Assembly (NCBI RefSeq): GCF_017355165.1 | Contig: NZ_JADILK010000004.1 | Location: 124,001 to 188,000, forward strand | DNA length: 64,000 nucleotides | Reading direction: 5' to 3' | From: Bacillus sp. SD075 | GTDB lineage: Bacteria; Bacillota; Bacilli; Bacillales; DSM-1321 | Part shown: piece by piece, positions 45,904 through 54,871 of the stretch | Layout of the letters: each line of letters starts with the position of its first letter | Numbering within the stretch: the first letter of the stretch is position 1 | Translations under genes and position numbers: made by a program | The notes under the pieces: generated by a model | The model's database searches: none | What the model was told of the DNA's origin: nothing | The model's input: the letters and a program-made list of their open reading frames with translations, nothing else

Positions 45904-47091
45904 CTAAATAATTTTATTTTCCTTGAATTTGCTTATTTGGTCCGGGCTATATCCAATTTCCGCTAAAATAAAGTCGGTATGCTCACCATACAGCGGCGGA
46001 TGCTTTCTCATCGTAACTGGCGTTTTCGAAAGGTTCAGGGGCGATCCCGTCACTCTAAGATCTTCGATTGTGGGATGTTCCATGTTCACCAACATGCCTC
46101 TTGCGATAATTTGTGGATCCTCGAACATCTCTGCGATATCATTAATCGGACCATTGGGTATCCCTGCATCATCAAACAGCCTTTTCCATTGTTTCTTTGT
46201 CTTTCCGCTCAATGAATCCTCTATTATCGGTATTAATTCTTCCTTGTTGAGCAAACGTTTTTCATTATGCTTAAACTGTTCCAGCTCAGCTAAATCAGGT
46301 CGGCCTATAACGGCTGAAAATCTCCTGAACTGCTCATCATTTCCTACTGCCACAACAAGCTCTCCATCGCTTGTCCGAAACGTCTGGTATGGAACGATAT
46401 TGGGATGTTGGTTTCCCATCCGTTCAGGGGTCAAGCCACTGAATAAAAAGTTACTGGCGACATTCACCAATGAAGAAACCTGACAATCCATTAAAGAAAT
46501 ATCAATTTCCTGTCCATCCCCCGCTTTATCCCTATGATGTAAAGCGGATAAAATGCCAATGCACGTATACAAGCCAGTCAATATGTCAGCTATGGCCACC
46601 CCGACTTTCACCGGTCCCCCATCTTTTTCTCCTGTGACGCTCATCAAACCACTCATCGCTTGAATGATATAATCATAGCCCGGTAAATCTTTATAAGGAC
46701 CGGTTAAACCAAATCCCGTAATCGAGGCCATGATCAGTTTAGGGTTGCATTCCTTTAAATTTTCATAACCTAACCCCATTTTTTCCAATGTACCCGTCTT
46801 GAAATTTTGAATCACTATATCCCCTGAAGCCACTAACTTCCGGAAAATCTCTTTCCCTTGATCCGACTTTAAATTTAAGGTCATGCTTTGCTTATTTCGA
46901 TTGGCACATAGATAGTAAGCGCTTTCTCCTTGGGCGAATGGCGGACCCCATCCTCTCGTTTCATCCCCTGACTCATGATGCTCGATTTTAATTACATCGG
47001 CACCCAAATCACCGAGGATCATTGAACAAAAGGGCCCTGCCAAAACACGGGATACATCGATAATCCTGACACCTTCCAAAGCTCCATTCAT
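45904..47091 (-). CDS. CaiB/BaiF family CoA-transferase
   Basis: 395 aa class III CoA-transferase. RIIDVSRVLAGPFCSMILGD, GADVIKIEHHESGDETRGWG and LPGYDYIIQAMSGLMSVTG with the catalytic Asp in GYD. First gene of a three-gene operon with acyl-CoA dehydrogenase and DUF3870. A near-consensus promoter lies 210 bases upstream. Substrate acid not determinable. Confidence 0.93.
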   Translation of the reverse strand: MNGALEGVRIIDVSRVLAGPFCSMILGDLGADVIKIEHHESGDETRGWGPPFAQGESAYYLCANRNKQSMTLNLKSDQGKEIFRKLVASGDIVIQNFKTGTLEKMGLGYENLKECNPKLIMASITGFGLTGPYKDLPGYDYIIQAMSGLMSVTGEKDGGPVKVGVAIADILTGLYTCIGILSALHHRDKAGDGQEIDISLMDCQVSSLVNVASNFLFSGLTPERMGNQHPNIVPYQTFRTSDGELVVAVGNDEQFRRFSAVIGRPDLAELEQFKHNEKRLLNKEELIPIIEDSLSGKTKKQWKRLFDDAGIPNGPINDIAEMFEDPQIIARGMLVNMEHPTIEDLRVTGSPLNLSKTPVTMRKHPPLYGEHTDFILAEIGYSPDQISKFKENKII

Positions 47092-47300
47092 ATCATCACC
47101 CCTTTCAAACTGTCGGGATACACAAAAAGAGCCAGTAAAACCAACAATGTCATTACATTGAATGTTTCACTGACCCTTATCCACGAACTGTCTTCCTGCA
47201 AAGGAAGATCAAGTGAACCAAGTCAATTTTTATGGATTCCAGTTTTATGACAAGCCGGCCATGCAACAAGGTAACTTGCTGTCATCGGTTTGGTAAATTA

Positions 47301-47329
47301 AGTATAGTACTATTGTTTGAATTTTGCAA
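47301..47329 (-). promoter_or_regulatory. Sigma-A promoter of the CoA-transferase operon
   Basis: Minus strand TTGCAA (47324-47329), 17 bases, TATACT (47301-47306). It leaves a roughly 200-base leader in which I see no riboswitch. No other feature is recognised in 47092-47564. Confidence 0.65.
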
Positions 47330-47564
47330 TATTTTTTTTGGATGTTTTTATTACTTCCTTTCAAATATACTTTGGCATATTCCCGTTTCATAACCATTTC
47401 GAAAAAATACATCCAGGACTCCCTCAATCCATAGTAATCGGAATTGCCTTTATTCTTTTGGCATGTGATGATTGAATATGCATAGCTGACACTATTAAAA
47501 TGAATTTATCATACTTTCAATCATCGGTCGAAAAACAAGGAGAGATTAAAAGGGAGATGGCGAT

Positions 47565-48503
47565 ATGGACAATAAAAAAAACGAAATAATCGAAGCAATT
47601 AAGAAATTCCAAAAAATCATCATTCATCGCCATGTTAATCCAGACCCGGATGCATTGGGATCACAACTCGGATTAAAGAAGCTATTGAAGCACTCCTTCC
47701 CTTCTAAAGAAGTCTTTGCGGTAGGCGAGGAAATCGATAAGCTTCTATTCATTGGTGAAATGGATGTCATTTCCGATAAAAAATACGATGGTGCCTTAGT
47801 GATTGTTTGTGATACTGCCAACATTTCACGGATCAGTGATTCCCGCTATGATCATGGGGACATGCTTATCAAAATTGACCACCATCCCGAATATGAACAA
47901 TTTGGTGATCTTTCTTGGGTTGACCCTTCTTATAGCTCTGCAAGTGAAATGCTTGTTGATTTATTCTTGGAATTTCCAGAAGGCTTTATCATGAATAAAG
48001 AAGCGGCTATATCCTTTTACGCAGGGATAATTAGTGATACAGGAAACTTCATGAATGGGAATGCCACTCCCAGAACTTTAAAAATGGTTTCGCACTTAAG
48101 AACTTATAATATTCAGCCAGAAAGAATCCACAACAGCCTTAATGTAAAGGCGAAAAACGCTTCCCGACTTCAAAAAGACATTCTCATGAGCTTCAAGGTA
48201 ACCGATAAAGGGGTGGCTTACTTCATTATTACGGAGGATATTTTAAAAATGTATGGTGTGGATCGACTAGAAGCTTCGAATTTAGTCAATACGCTATCAA
48301 GTGTAAGGAGCAATAAAATCTGGGCTTTCTTCATCGAATATCCTTCTGAAATCCGTGTCAGGATACGTTCACGGAATATTCCCATCGCTTCAATCGCACG
48401 TCAATTCAATGGAGGAGGACATCCACTGGCTTCAGGCGCAGCCATCCATTCCTGGGAAGAGGTTGATCAAGTTATCCAAGCACTGGATCAAGTCTGTCCA
48501 TAA
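47565..48503 (+). CDS. NrnA-like DHH/DHHA1 phosphoesterase
   Basis: 312 aa. Bifunctional oligoribonuclease/pAp-phosphatase family. HRHVNPDPDALGSQLGLKKL, VCDTANISRISD and KIDHHPEYEQFGD give the DHH domain metal sites; FNGGGHPLASGAA is the DHHA1 nucleotide site. Degrades nano-RNA and 3',5'-pAp in B. subtilis NrnA. It may be a second copy, since the usual nrnA sits in another context. GGGAG ribosome site. Confidence 0.9.
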   Translation: MDNKKNEIIEAIKKFQKIIIHRHVNPDPDALGSQLGLKKLLKHSFPSKEVFAVGEEIDKLLFIGEMDVISDKKYDGALVIVCDTANISRISDSRYDHGDMLIKIDHHPEYEQFGDLSWVDPSYSSASEMLVDLFLEFPEGFIMNKEAAISFYAGIISDTGNFMNGNATPRTLKMVSHLRTYNIQPERIHNSLNVKAKNASRLQKDILMSFKVTDKGVAYFIITEDILKMYGVDRLEASNLVNTLSSVRSNKIWAFFIEYPSEIRVRIRSRNIPIASIARQFNGGGHPLASGAAIHSWEEVDQVIQALDQVCP

Positions 48504-48579
48504 CAGGATGTACATGATCTCTTTACCATGACAGCAATCCATTCCATGCCGGGTTTATATGTAGGGCTTTACCTGATTA

Positions 48580-48619
48580 CAAAAAAAAGCGCCCAAGCCA
48601 GGATGGCTGTGGCGCTTTA
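48580..48619 (-). terminator. Intrinsic terminator of the sulfonate-type ABC operon
   Basis: AAAGCGCC / GGCGCTTT outer stem with inner AGCCA / TGGCT pairing; eight T bases follow on the minus strand. It also ends the convergent nrnA-like gene. Confidence 0.8.
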
Positions 48620-48626
48620 TTTCAAT

Positions 48627-49643
48627 TTATTTGGACACTTCTTCAAGAATTGATAAATCGATCAAGCCTTTTATATCACTGCTTGGGATATAACCAGCTT
48701 CTTTGCTAATGTCTGCCATTTCTTGTATGACTTGCTCATTAACTTCCGTTGTCACTTCAAGGCGTGAAAATGCTGAAGCCACTTCTTCTTTACTTAATTC
48801 TTTACCAGTCAGTTCCTTTAAATGCTTAATAACCAGTTCTTGGCTTTCTTCAGGATTGTCTTGAATAAATTTCACCGCTTTTTCATGCGCTTTCAAATAG
48901 GAAGCAGCGAGCCCCTTTTTATCCAAGAACTTCTGGCTTGCAGCCACTACCGTGTTAGGTGAATCTTTTCCCCATGCAAATTGATCCCAGTTAAGCACTA
49001 ACGTTCCTTTTGCCTGATTTTCCAATACATAACCCCATGGTTCCTGGGTAGCTGCTGCATCGACGGATTTTTGGACAAAAAGGGCGGTTGTGTCAGCAGG
49101 TGCTGCCGCATAAAGCTCAACTGTCCCCCCATTTGTAGTTGGTTTTAAGTCAACATCTTGAAGTGCCTTCCTAAGCATGACATCCTGTGTGCTCCCAATC
49201 ACGGGAATCGCTACCTTTTTACCATCCAAATCTTTTAAATCCTTAACCTTGCTGCCCTCGCTCGCCACTAATACGGCGCCTCCATTAACAGCCCCGGAGA
49301 TCAGGTGGTATTCAGGGTTTTTTACGTAAAAGTTTAGCAATGGACCAGGTCCGACCGTTCCTACATCAATAGCGTTTGTGGCCATTGCTTCCATGAATAA
49401 TCCGCCATTGGCCACTGTTTTGGTTTCAATCTTAACATCTTTACCGAACTCTTCTTCGAAAAACCCTTTTTCAAGTGCAATGATTGTTGCACTGTGAGTT
49501 AAGTTAGGAAAATATCCGATTTTCACGGATTTTTTCCCCGAAGCTTCTCCATCTTCATCATTACTGCTGGTTTGAGTGCATCCGCTTACTATTCCAATTA
49601 GCAATACAGACAGAATAAGGGCAAAAAATGATTTTTTCAGCAT
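48627..49643 (-). CDS. SsuA-like ABC substrate-binding lipoprotein
   Basis: 338 aa. Lipoprotein signal LLIGIVSGC; SVKIGYFPNLTHSATIIALE and DVGTVGPGPLLNFY are typical of the aliphatic sulfonate/taurine/nitrate binding group. Last gene of an ATPase-permease-binding-protein operon. Exact ligand unknown. Confidence 0.9.
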   Translation of the reverse strand: MLKKSFFALILSVLLIGIVSGCTQTSSNDEDGEASGKKSVKIGYFPNLTHSATIIALEKGFFEEEFGKDVKIETKTVANGGLFMEAMATNAIDVGTVGPGPLLNFYVKNPEYHLISGAVNGGAVLVASEGSKVKDLKDLDGKKVAIPVIGSTQDVMLRKALQDVDLKPTTNGGTVELYAAAPADTTALFVQKSVDAAATQEPWGYVLENQAKGTLVLNWDQFAWGKDSPNTVVAASQKFLDKKGLAASYLKAHEKAVKFIQDNPEESQELVIKHLKELTGKELSKEEVASAFSRLEVTTEVNEQVIQEMADISKEAGYIPSSDIKGLIDLSILEEVSK

Positions 49644-49678
49644 ATTTTTCTCTCCTTTTGAACTATTATTTTATTAAA

Positions 49679-50437
49679 CTAGCGTTGATTCACTCCCCAT
49701 TTCAGTTGAACATTACGTTCAAGGCGGGAGAAGACAACATTATCCACAATTGTTCCGATGATTGCGATGATGATCATCACGGAGATGACCAAATCCATTT
49801 GTCCCAGTGATCTGCCCATTTCCAGCAATTGTCCAAGACCGCCTCCCCCGCCAAGTAATTCACCGGCCATCAATGCACGCCAGGAAAAGGCCCATGCAAT
49901 CCGCAGACCGGATATTATTTGCGGGACGGATGCTGGTAAAATCACGGTGCGAAGAAAATGAAATCCGGTCGATCCATATGTTTTCGCAACCCGCTGATAC
50001 AGCTGGGGTACATTCCGGAATCCACTGGTTGCATTAACCGTCATCGTCCAAGTTGCGCCGATGGTGACGATAAAGAGAATCGAAAAATCATTCAAACCAA
50101 ACCAAATGATCGCTAAAGGGAACCAGACGATACTCGGGATGGACTGTAATGCAGTCACGACGAATCCTAACGTGTCTTCAACCAATTTAAAGCGCCAAAT
50201 GAAATATCCTAATATTAGCCCTACTATAATGGCAATCGTAAAGCCAATCAGGATACGACCAAGGCTTTTTCCGATCGCTTCGGTTATTTGTCCGCTCATC
50301 AGTCCATTAAAAAGTGTTTCCAAAACCTGAGTCAGGCTCGGGAACATGAAATCCGGAAGACTGGAAAGTCTAGATGTGACTTCCCATATCCCCGCTATCA
50401 TCGCGATGAATATGATTCGTCTTAAAGCTGTAATCAT
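49679..50437 (-). CDS. SsuC-like ABC permease
   Basis: 252 aa, six helices, BPD-transport motif ALMAGELLGGGGGLGQLLEM near the C terminus. AGGAGG nine bases before ATG 50437 supports the start even though it lies inside the ATPase gene, giving a 68-base overlap. Confidence 0.9.
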   Translation of the reverse strand: MITALRRIIFIAMIAGIWEVTSRLSSLPDFMFPSLTQVLETLFNGLMSGQITEAIGKSLGRILIGFTIAIIVGLILGYFIWRFKLVEDTLGFVVTALQSIPSIVWFPLAIIWFGLNDFSILFIVTIGATWTMTVNATSGFRNVPQLYQRVAKTYGSTGFHFLRTVILPASVPQIISGLRIAWAFSWRALMAGELLGGGGGLGQLLEMGRSLGQMDLVISVMIIIAIIGTIVDNVVFSRLERNVQLKWGVNQR

Positions 50438-51212
50438 TCCCCATTTCCTCCTTCAGCACTTTTTCAATTTCCTCCTGTAAAATCGATAGAACCCTTTGTT
50501 CTGTATGCAAAGTTACACTATCCGGCATAACTCCATCTTTCATGGAAGGGACGGAAATCGTCTCTTTAATTTTCCCGGGACGGGTTGCAAAGACGATGAT
50601 TTTTTCGGAAAGCTGAACAGCCTCACGAATATTATGGGTAACGAAAAAGATTGTCACTTTAGTTTTTCTCCAGATTTCGAGCAACTCTTTATGCAAGACC
50701 ATCCTCGTTTGCTCATCAAGTGCAGAGAATGGCTCATCCATCAGCAGGATATCCGGTTCCATCACCAACGCTCTTGCGATAGCCACCCTCTGTTTCATGC
50801 CCCCTGAGAGTTGATGCGGATAGGAGTCAACATATCGGCTGAGGTGAACCATCTTTAATATGTCCAATGCCTTGGCTTTAGCCTCTTCATTGGGAATTTT
50901 CTTTAACTTCAGTCCGTATGTAACATTTTCAAGTACCGTCAACCAAGGAAATAACCCCGCCTCTTGAAACACTACGACCCGTTCCGGTCCTGGTTTCATC
51001 ACTTTTTTCCCAGCTACACGTATTTCACCAACATCTGCCTTATCAAGGCCGGCAATTAGATAAAGGAGTGTGGATTTACCACATCCAGAAGGACCAACGA
51101 TCGAAACGAAGCTTCCTTTCTCGACCTCTATGTTTATCTTATCGAGCACCTTTATGCTTTCTTTCTTTTCATTCTTAAAACTTTTTTCAATGCCATCTAT
51201 AGTTAAATACAT
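50370..51212 (-). CDS. SsuB-like ABC ATPase
   Basis: 280 aa. Walker A GPSGCGKS (40-47), QLSGGMKQRVAIARALVMEP signature, Walker B ILLMDEPFSALDEQ, switch FFVTHNIREAV. Nitrate/sulfonate/taurine importer subfamily. First gene of the operon, with a good promoter. Unusually, its last 68 bases overlap the permease gene. Confidence 0.92.
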   Translation of the reverse strand: MYLTIDGIEKSFKNEKKESIKVLDKINIEVEKGSFVSIVGPSGCGKSTLLYLIAGLDKADVGEIRVAGKKVMKPGPERVVVFQEAGLFPWLTVLENVTYGLKLKKIPNEEAKAKALDILKMVHLSRYVDSYPHQLSGGMKQRVAIARALVMEPDILLMDEPFSALDEQTRMVLHKELLEIWRKTKVTIFFVTHNIREAVQLSEKIIVFATRPGKIKETISVPSMKDGVMPDSVTLHTEQRVLSILQEEIEKVLKEEMGNDYSFKTNHIHRDDSGDMGSHI

Positions 51213-51262
51213 AAAGTCACCCCGCTTTTATATCGCATCGATTTACTAAACATTATTTCTTA

Positions 51263-51291
51263 ATAATGATTAATCCAATGGTTTTTGTCAA
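51263..51291 (-). promoter_or_regulatory. Sigma-A promoter of the sulfonate-type ABC operon
   Basis: Minus strand TTGACA (51286-51291), 17 bases, CATTAT (51263-51268); 50 bases before the ATPase start. Confidence 0.65.
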
Positions 51292-51410
51292 CTATAAAAA
51301 TGCAAAAATTCTAATTTATCGGTATCTTTCCATCCAACTATCAACGCATCGATAAATATTCCAATTTTACATAAAGAGACATATGGACAAATTCCATTCA
51401 ACAAATAAAA

Positions 51411-51438
51411 AACCTAAGCCCATTCCAAGGCTCAGGTT
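51411..51438 (-). terminator. Intrinsic terminator of the YhgE gene
   Basis: AACCTGAGCC / GGCTTAGGTT stem followed by TTTTTATT on the minus strand. Confidence 0.8.
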
Positions 51439-51497
51439 AATTTTGAATATCTTTTTTTAATTAAGTTATCCAGGTTATCCGCACTCTGTCGTTGACA

Positions 51498-53594
51498 TTA
51501 AAAAATCCTGCTTCCATACAATTTATCCTTCATCTTTTGTGTCCTTGCATGCAGAGGCTTTTTCAAAATGATACCTAAGATGAGCGTGATTATTAAAAAG
51601 AGAATCAAGATAAAAATGTCCTTTCCAGCTACGCTCCAAGTTATTCCCCCAACGGATTCACGAAGTAAACCCACTGCATAGGTGAATGGCAAGAAAGGGT
51701 TAATATGTTGAAAAAAGGGCGGTGTGACTTGAATCGGGAAGGTGCCGCCTGAACTTGATATTTGAAGGACCATTAAGACGACGCTTATTCCTTTTCCAAC
51801 ATTTCCAAGAACGGAAACCAAGGTGTAGACAATGAGTGTAAATACTGTACTTATCAGAACGGAAAACAGGACGTACTCAAATTTATCCGCTACATAAACA
51901 CCAATAAGGATGATATTCCCAATGGAAACAATAAGAGCCTGCATTACCCCAATGATGAAAAATATAAGATACCGCCCGATATAAATTTGATACGGGCTGT
52001 AGACTTTTTGAGAAACTCCCACACTAAGCATGGAAATCAATATTGTACCGCCTACCCAAAGGGAAAGTGCCGTAAAGAAAGGAGACATGGCGGACCCATA
52101 GTTCGGAATCGGAAAAAGACTGTGTTTATTGAGCAGTACTGGTTCTGAAAAAAATTCGCTTTCTTGTTCGATATCATTCTTTAGGAAATCGATCACTTCT
52201 TCCATATTATAAGCTTTATCGATTTCCCTCATTTTATTAGCTAGAGCCTTTATTTTCGTTTCGATTTCCGGAAACTTATTCTGTAACTTATCAATGTCCC
52301 CTGTACGTGTTTCCAATGTTCGATTGGTCTCATTCAACGCCACCTCTGGTAGAGCCTTGCTGCCCTCCTCCATCGTAAGCTGGACATTATTCAATCTTGT
52401 TTCCGTTTCATTCCAGATTTCATTGAATTTTGGCCCTGTTTCCTTTGAATAACTCTCCTGGAATCTTGCCAAGACTTGATCATTATCCCCGCCAAGTTCG
52501 ATAAGATTGCCGAAGGCCCGGTTATTCAGCGCTTGGAGTTGGTTCGAAGTATTATCCCTAAGTTCATCAACTAGCTGTATTTCTCCCTGAAACAAGTTTT
52601 TCTCATTAAATTGATTGACTCTCATCAATAAATTATACATACTGTCCAAAAGGTATAACTCTTTATTTATCCTCATTACCCCTTGTTCAACTAGCTGATC
52701 CGACTCGTTTTCAGGCAACTCCTGCCCCGTTAACCGGTTCGCCAGCACTAGAATGGATTCATTATCGCTCCTGATGTTCGCAATATCATTTCTCAAAAGG
52801 GGATTGATTCCTTCGAATGCCTGCCTTGTTGAATCTACATAACTAGAGACGTCCGATACCAATTTGTCCTTCTGCGACGTTATTCCTTCTATTGAATCCA
52901 GGCCATCATTAACTCTCTTAATGATATCTTCAGCCTTTTTAACATGAGTTTGAACGGTTTTGATAGTTTGTTCAAGCTCAGGGAGTTCACCCTCTAATAA
53001 ATACACCATATTCTTCATTTTTTGAATCGTCGGCAACTCGTTTTGCAAGGTGATCCCCAGTTCATTAAAGATTGCAAGGATACTCCCACTGGCTGATTTG
53101 ATAAAGGTTTTGCTCACATTGTCCACAATGCTGTTGGCACCCGCTGCTGTAATTTTAGGAGCAATGGAGTTGATTTTTTCATTTACATAGTAATCAATCT
53201 CCGCCTTCTTAGGGTCATCGGTCATGATCGTCGCAATATGTTCTGAAAAATTCTCCGGAATGATGATGGATGCATAAAAATCTCCCTTTTCCACCTTTGC
53301 TACCGCCTCTTTTTCCGATGTGAATCTCCAGCCTAAATCCTTATTCTCCTTCAAGCCCTCAATGACTTCCTTACCTATGTTCACAGCTTCGCCATTTAAC
53401 TCCGCACCTTCATCATTATTGGAAACACCGACAAGAATTCCCTCCGTATTTGCATATGGGTCCCAAGATGCGACAATATTAAACCACGCATAAATGGAAG
53501 GGATGAACATGAGAAAAACAACTACAATACAAACAAAGAAATTTTTATAAATGCTTTTTAAATCGTCAATGAAAATTTCCTGAATATTTCTCAA
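51498..53594 (-). CDS. YhgE/Pip-domain membrane protein (ABC-2 type)
   Basis: 698 aa. N-terminal helix (FFVCIVVVFLMFIPSIYAWF) followed by NIVASWDPYANTEGILVGVS, the YhgE/Pip signature; a long extracytoplasmic helical stalk (about residues 150-480); and a C-terminal six-helix ABC-2 region (VGVSQKVYSPYQIYIGRYL, SSGGTFPIQVTPPFFQHINP). Relatives include phage-infection protein Pip and EsaA-like secretion proteins. Monocistronic. Confidence 0.9.
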   Translation of the reverse strand: MRNIQEIFIDDLKSIYKNFFVCIVVVFLMFIPSIYAWFNIVASWDPYANTEGILVGVSNNDEGAELNGEAVNIGKEVIEGLKENKDLGWRFTSEKEAVAKVEKGDFYASIIIPENFSEHIATIMTDDPKKAEIDYYVNEKINSIAPKITAAGANSIVDNVSKTFIKSASGSILAIFNELGITLQNELPTIQKMKNMVYLLEGELPELEQTIKTVQTHVKKAEDIIKRVNDGLDSIEGITSQKDKLVSDVSSYVDSTRQAFEGINPLLRNDIANIRSDNESILVLANRLTGQELPENESDQLVEQGVMRINKELYLLDSMYNLLMRVNQFNEKNLFQGEIQLVDELRDNTSNQLQALNNRAFGNLIELGGDNDQVLARFQESYSKETGPKFNEIWNETETRLNNVQLTMEEGSKALPEVALNETNRTLETRTGDIDKLQNKFPEIETKIKALANKMREIDKAYNMEEVIDFLKNDIEQESEFFSEPVLLNKHSLFPIPNYGSAMSPFFTALSLWVGGTILISMLSVGVSQKVYSPYQIYIGRYLIFFIIGVMQALIVSIGNIILIGVYVADKFEYVLFSVLISTVFTLIVYTLVSVLGNVGKGISVVLMVLQISSSGGTFPIQVTPPFFQHINPFLPFTYAVGLLRESVGGITWSVAGKDIFILILFLIITLILGIILKKPLHARTQKMKDKLYGSRIF

Positions 53595-53729
53595 AACATA
53601 CCCCCGTGCAAAGTATTTTGATACTATTATTCGAAGAAATTTCTTAATCGATACTAAGTAAACATATCCAAGGATTAATCAAACCAAATAAAAAGAAGCA
53701 AGTAAGGGGATGCTACTTGCTTCTAAATA

Positions 53730-54785
53730 TCACTTATCTTGCATAACCTTGAATGCATATTTCGTCCGGGATTCATATATTTCATTTGCTGCCAACTTGG
53801 CAGTAGCAAATGAAGGATTGCTTATCATATTCGGGGGGATTTGTGTTTCCAAACAAACCCCTAAATGTTTTTGTGCTTTTTTCCCACGTATATCGATATC
53901 ACCTTGCAACGAGTTTCCTGAATAGATCACTACACAAGGTTGGTCCGTTTCCATTTCAAGTTTCCTGCCGCTTTCTCGGTCGAACAAACATATTTCTTCC
54001 TGATTGTTGATGTTTAAAAGAAATGGATGATCATAGCCGCCACCGACCAATTCAATTTGCTGTTCACTGCTGTCAATACCCATACCTAGCTTCTTGCTTT
54101 CCCTAAAATCAAAGGCCGTATTTTCCACAAATTCAACTCTGCCTGTCGGGATGAAAGAAGAGTCAAGTACCAGGAATCTATCACTCTTCAATATTAATTC
54201 ATGCGATAAAATATCCCTTTTAAGATTCCCGCTTAAATTAAAATATGAATGATTGGTTAAATTCACCAATGTTGTTTTATTTGATACGCCTCGGTAAGAT
54301 ATGATCAGTTCATTTGATTCATTTACCGTATAGGTCACTTCGATTTTGAGTTCACCCGGAAAACCTTCTTCACCATCAGGACTCGTATAAGTGAAGGTAA
54401 TGTGCGCCTCATCCAATGAATTTTCCAATGATGAATCCCATACTGCTCGGTGAAAGCCATTGGGACCGCCATGGAGGTGGTTACCGTTTTCATTTTTGGC
54501 CAGTTTATATGTATTCCCATCCAAAGTGAATTCAGCCTTTTCAATTCTGCCGCTTACTCGGCCAATGATTGACCCAAAATAATGCGAGTTCCTTTCATAT
54601 TCTTCTAGGGTATCAAAACCCAACACGACACTCTCTTTTATACCGGTTTTATCGGGCATCAATATATTCGTAATGATGCATCCATAGTCAATACAAGTGA
54701 ACTCCATCCCGCTCTTGGTTTTCACAGCATAAGACTTAATCACCATTCCATCCAGTTCACCAAAGACACTTTCGGAAACCTCCAT
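53730..54785 (-). CDS. galM: Aldose 1-epimerase (galactose mutarotase)
   Basis: 351 aa from ATG 54785 (GGGGGAGAT upstream). HYFGSIIGRVSGRIEKAEFT, NGNHLHGGPNGFHRAVWDSS with the first catalytic His, LTNHSYFNLSG with the second, and LGVCLETQIPPN with the catalytic Glu. Interconverts alpha and beta sugar anomers. The sugar symporter gene immediately upstream on the same strand suggests joint use for galactose, glucose, xylose or arabinose. Confidence 0.93.
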   Translation of the reverse strand: MEVSESVFGELDGMVIKSYAVKTKSGMEFTCIDYGCIITNILMPDKTGIKESVVLGFDTLEEYERNSHYFGSIIGRVSGRIEKAEFTLDGNTYKLAKNENGNHLHGGPNGFHRAVWDSSLENSLDEAHITFTYTSPDGEEGFPGELKIEVTYTVNESNELIISYRGVSNKTTLVNLTNHSYFNLSGNLKRDILSHELILKSDRFLVLDSSFIPTGRVEFVENTAFDFRESKKLGMGIDSSEQQIELVGGGYDHPFLLNINNQEEICLFDRESGRKLEMETDQPCVVIYSGNSLQGDIDIRGKKAQKHLGVCLETQIPPNMISNPSFATAKLAANEIYESRTKYAFKVMQDK

Positions 54786-54871
54786 TTCATCTCCCCCAAT
54801 CCTGCACAATCATGCTCTTTAGCCTTTTTTGACATCATTCAGAACCCCTACTTAAAAGAGTCTTCTGCATA

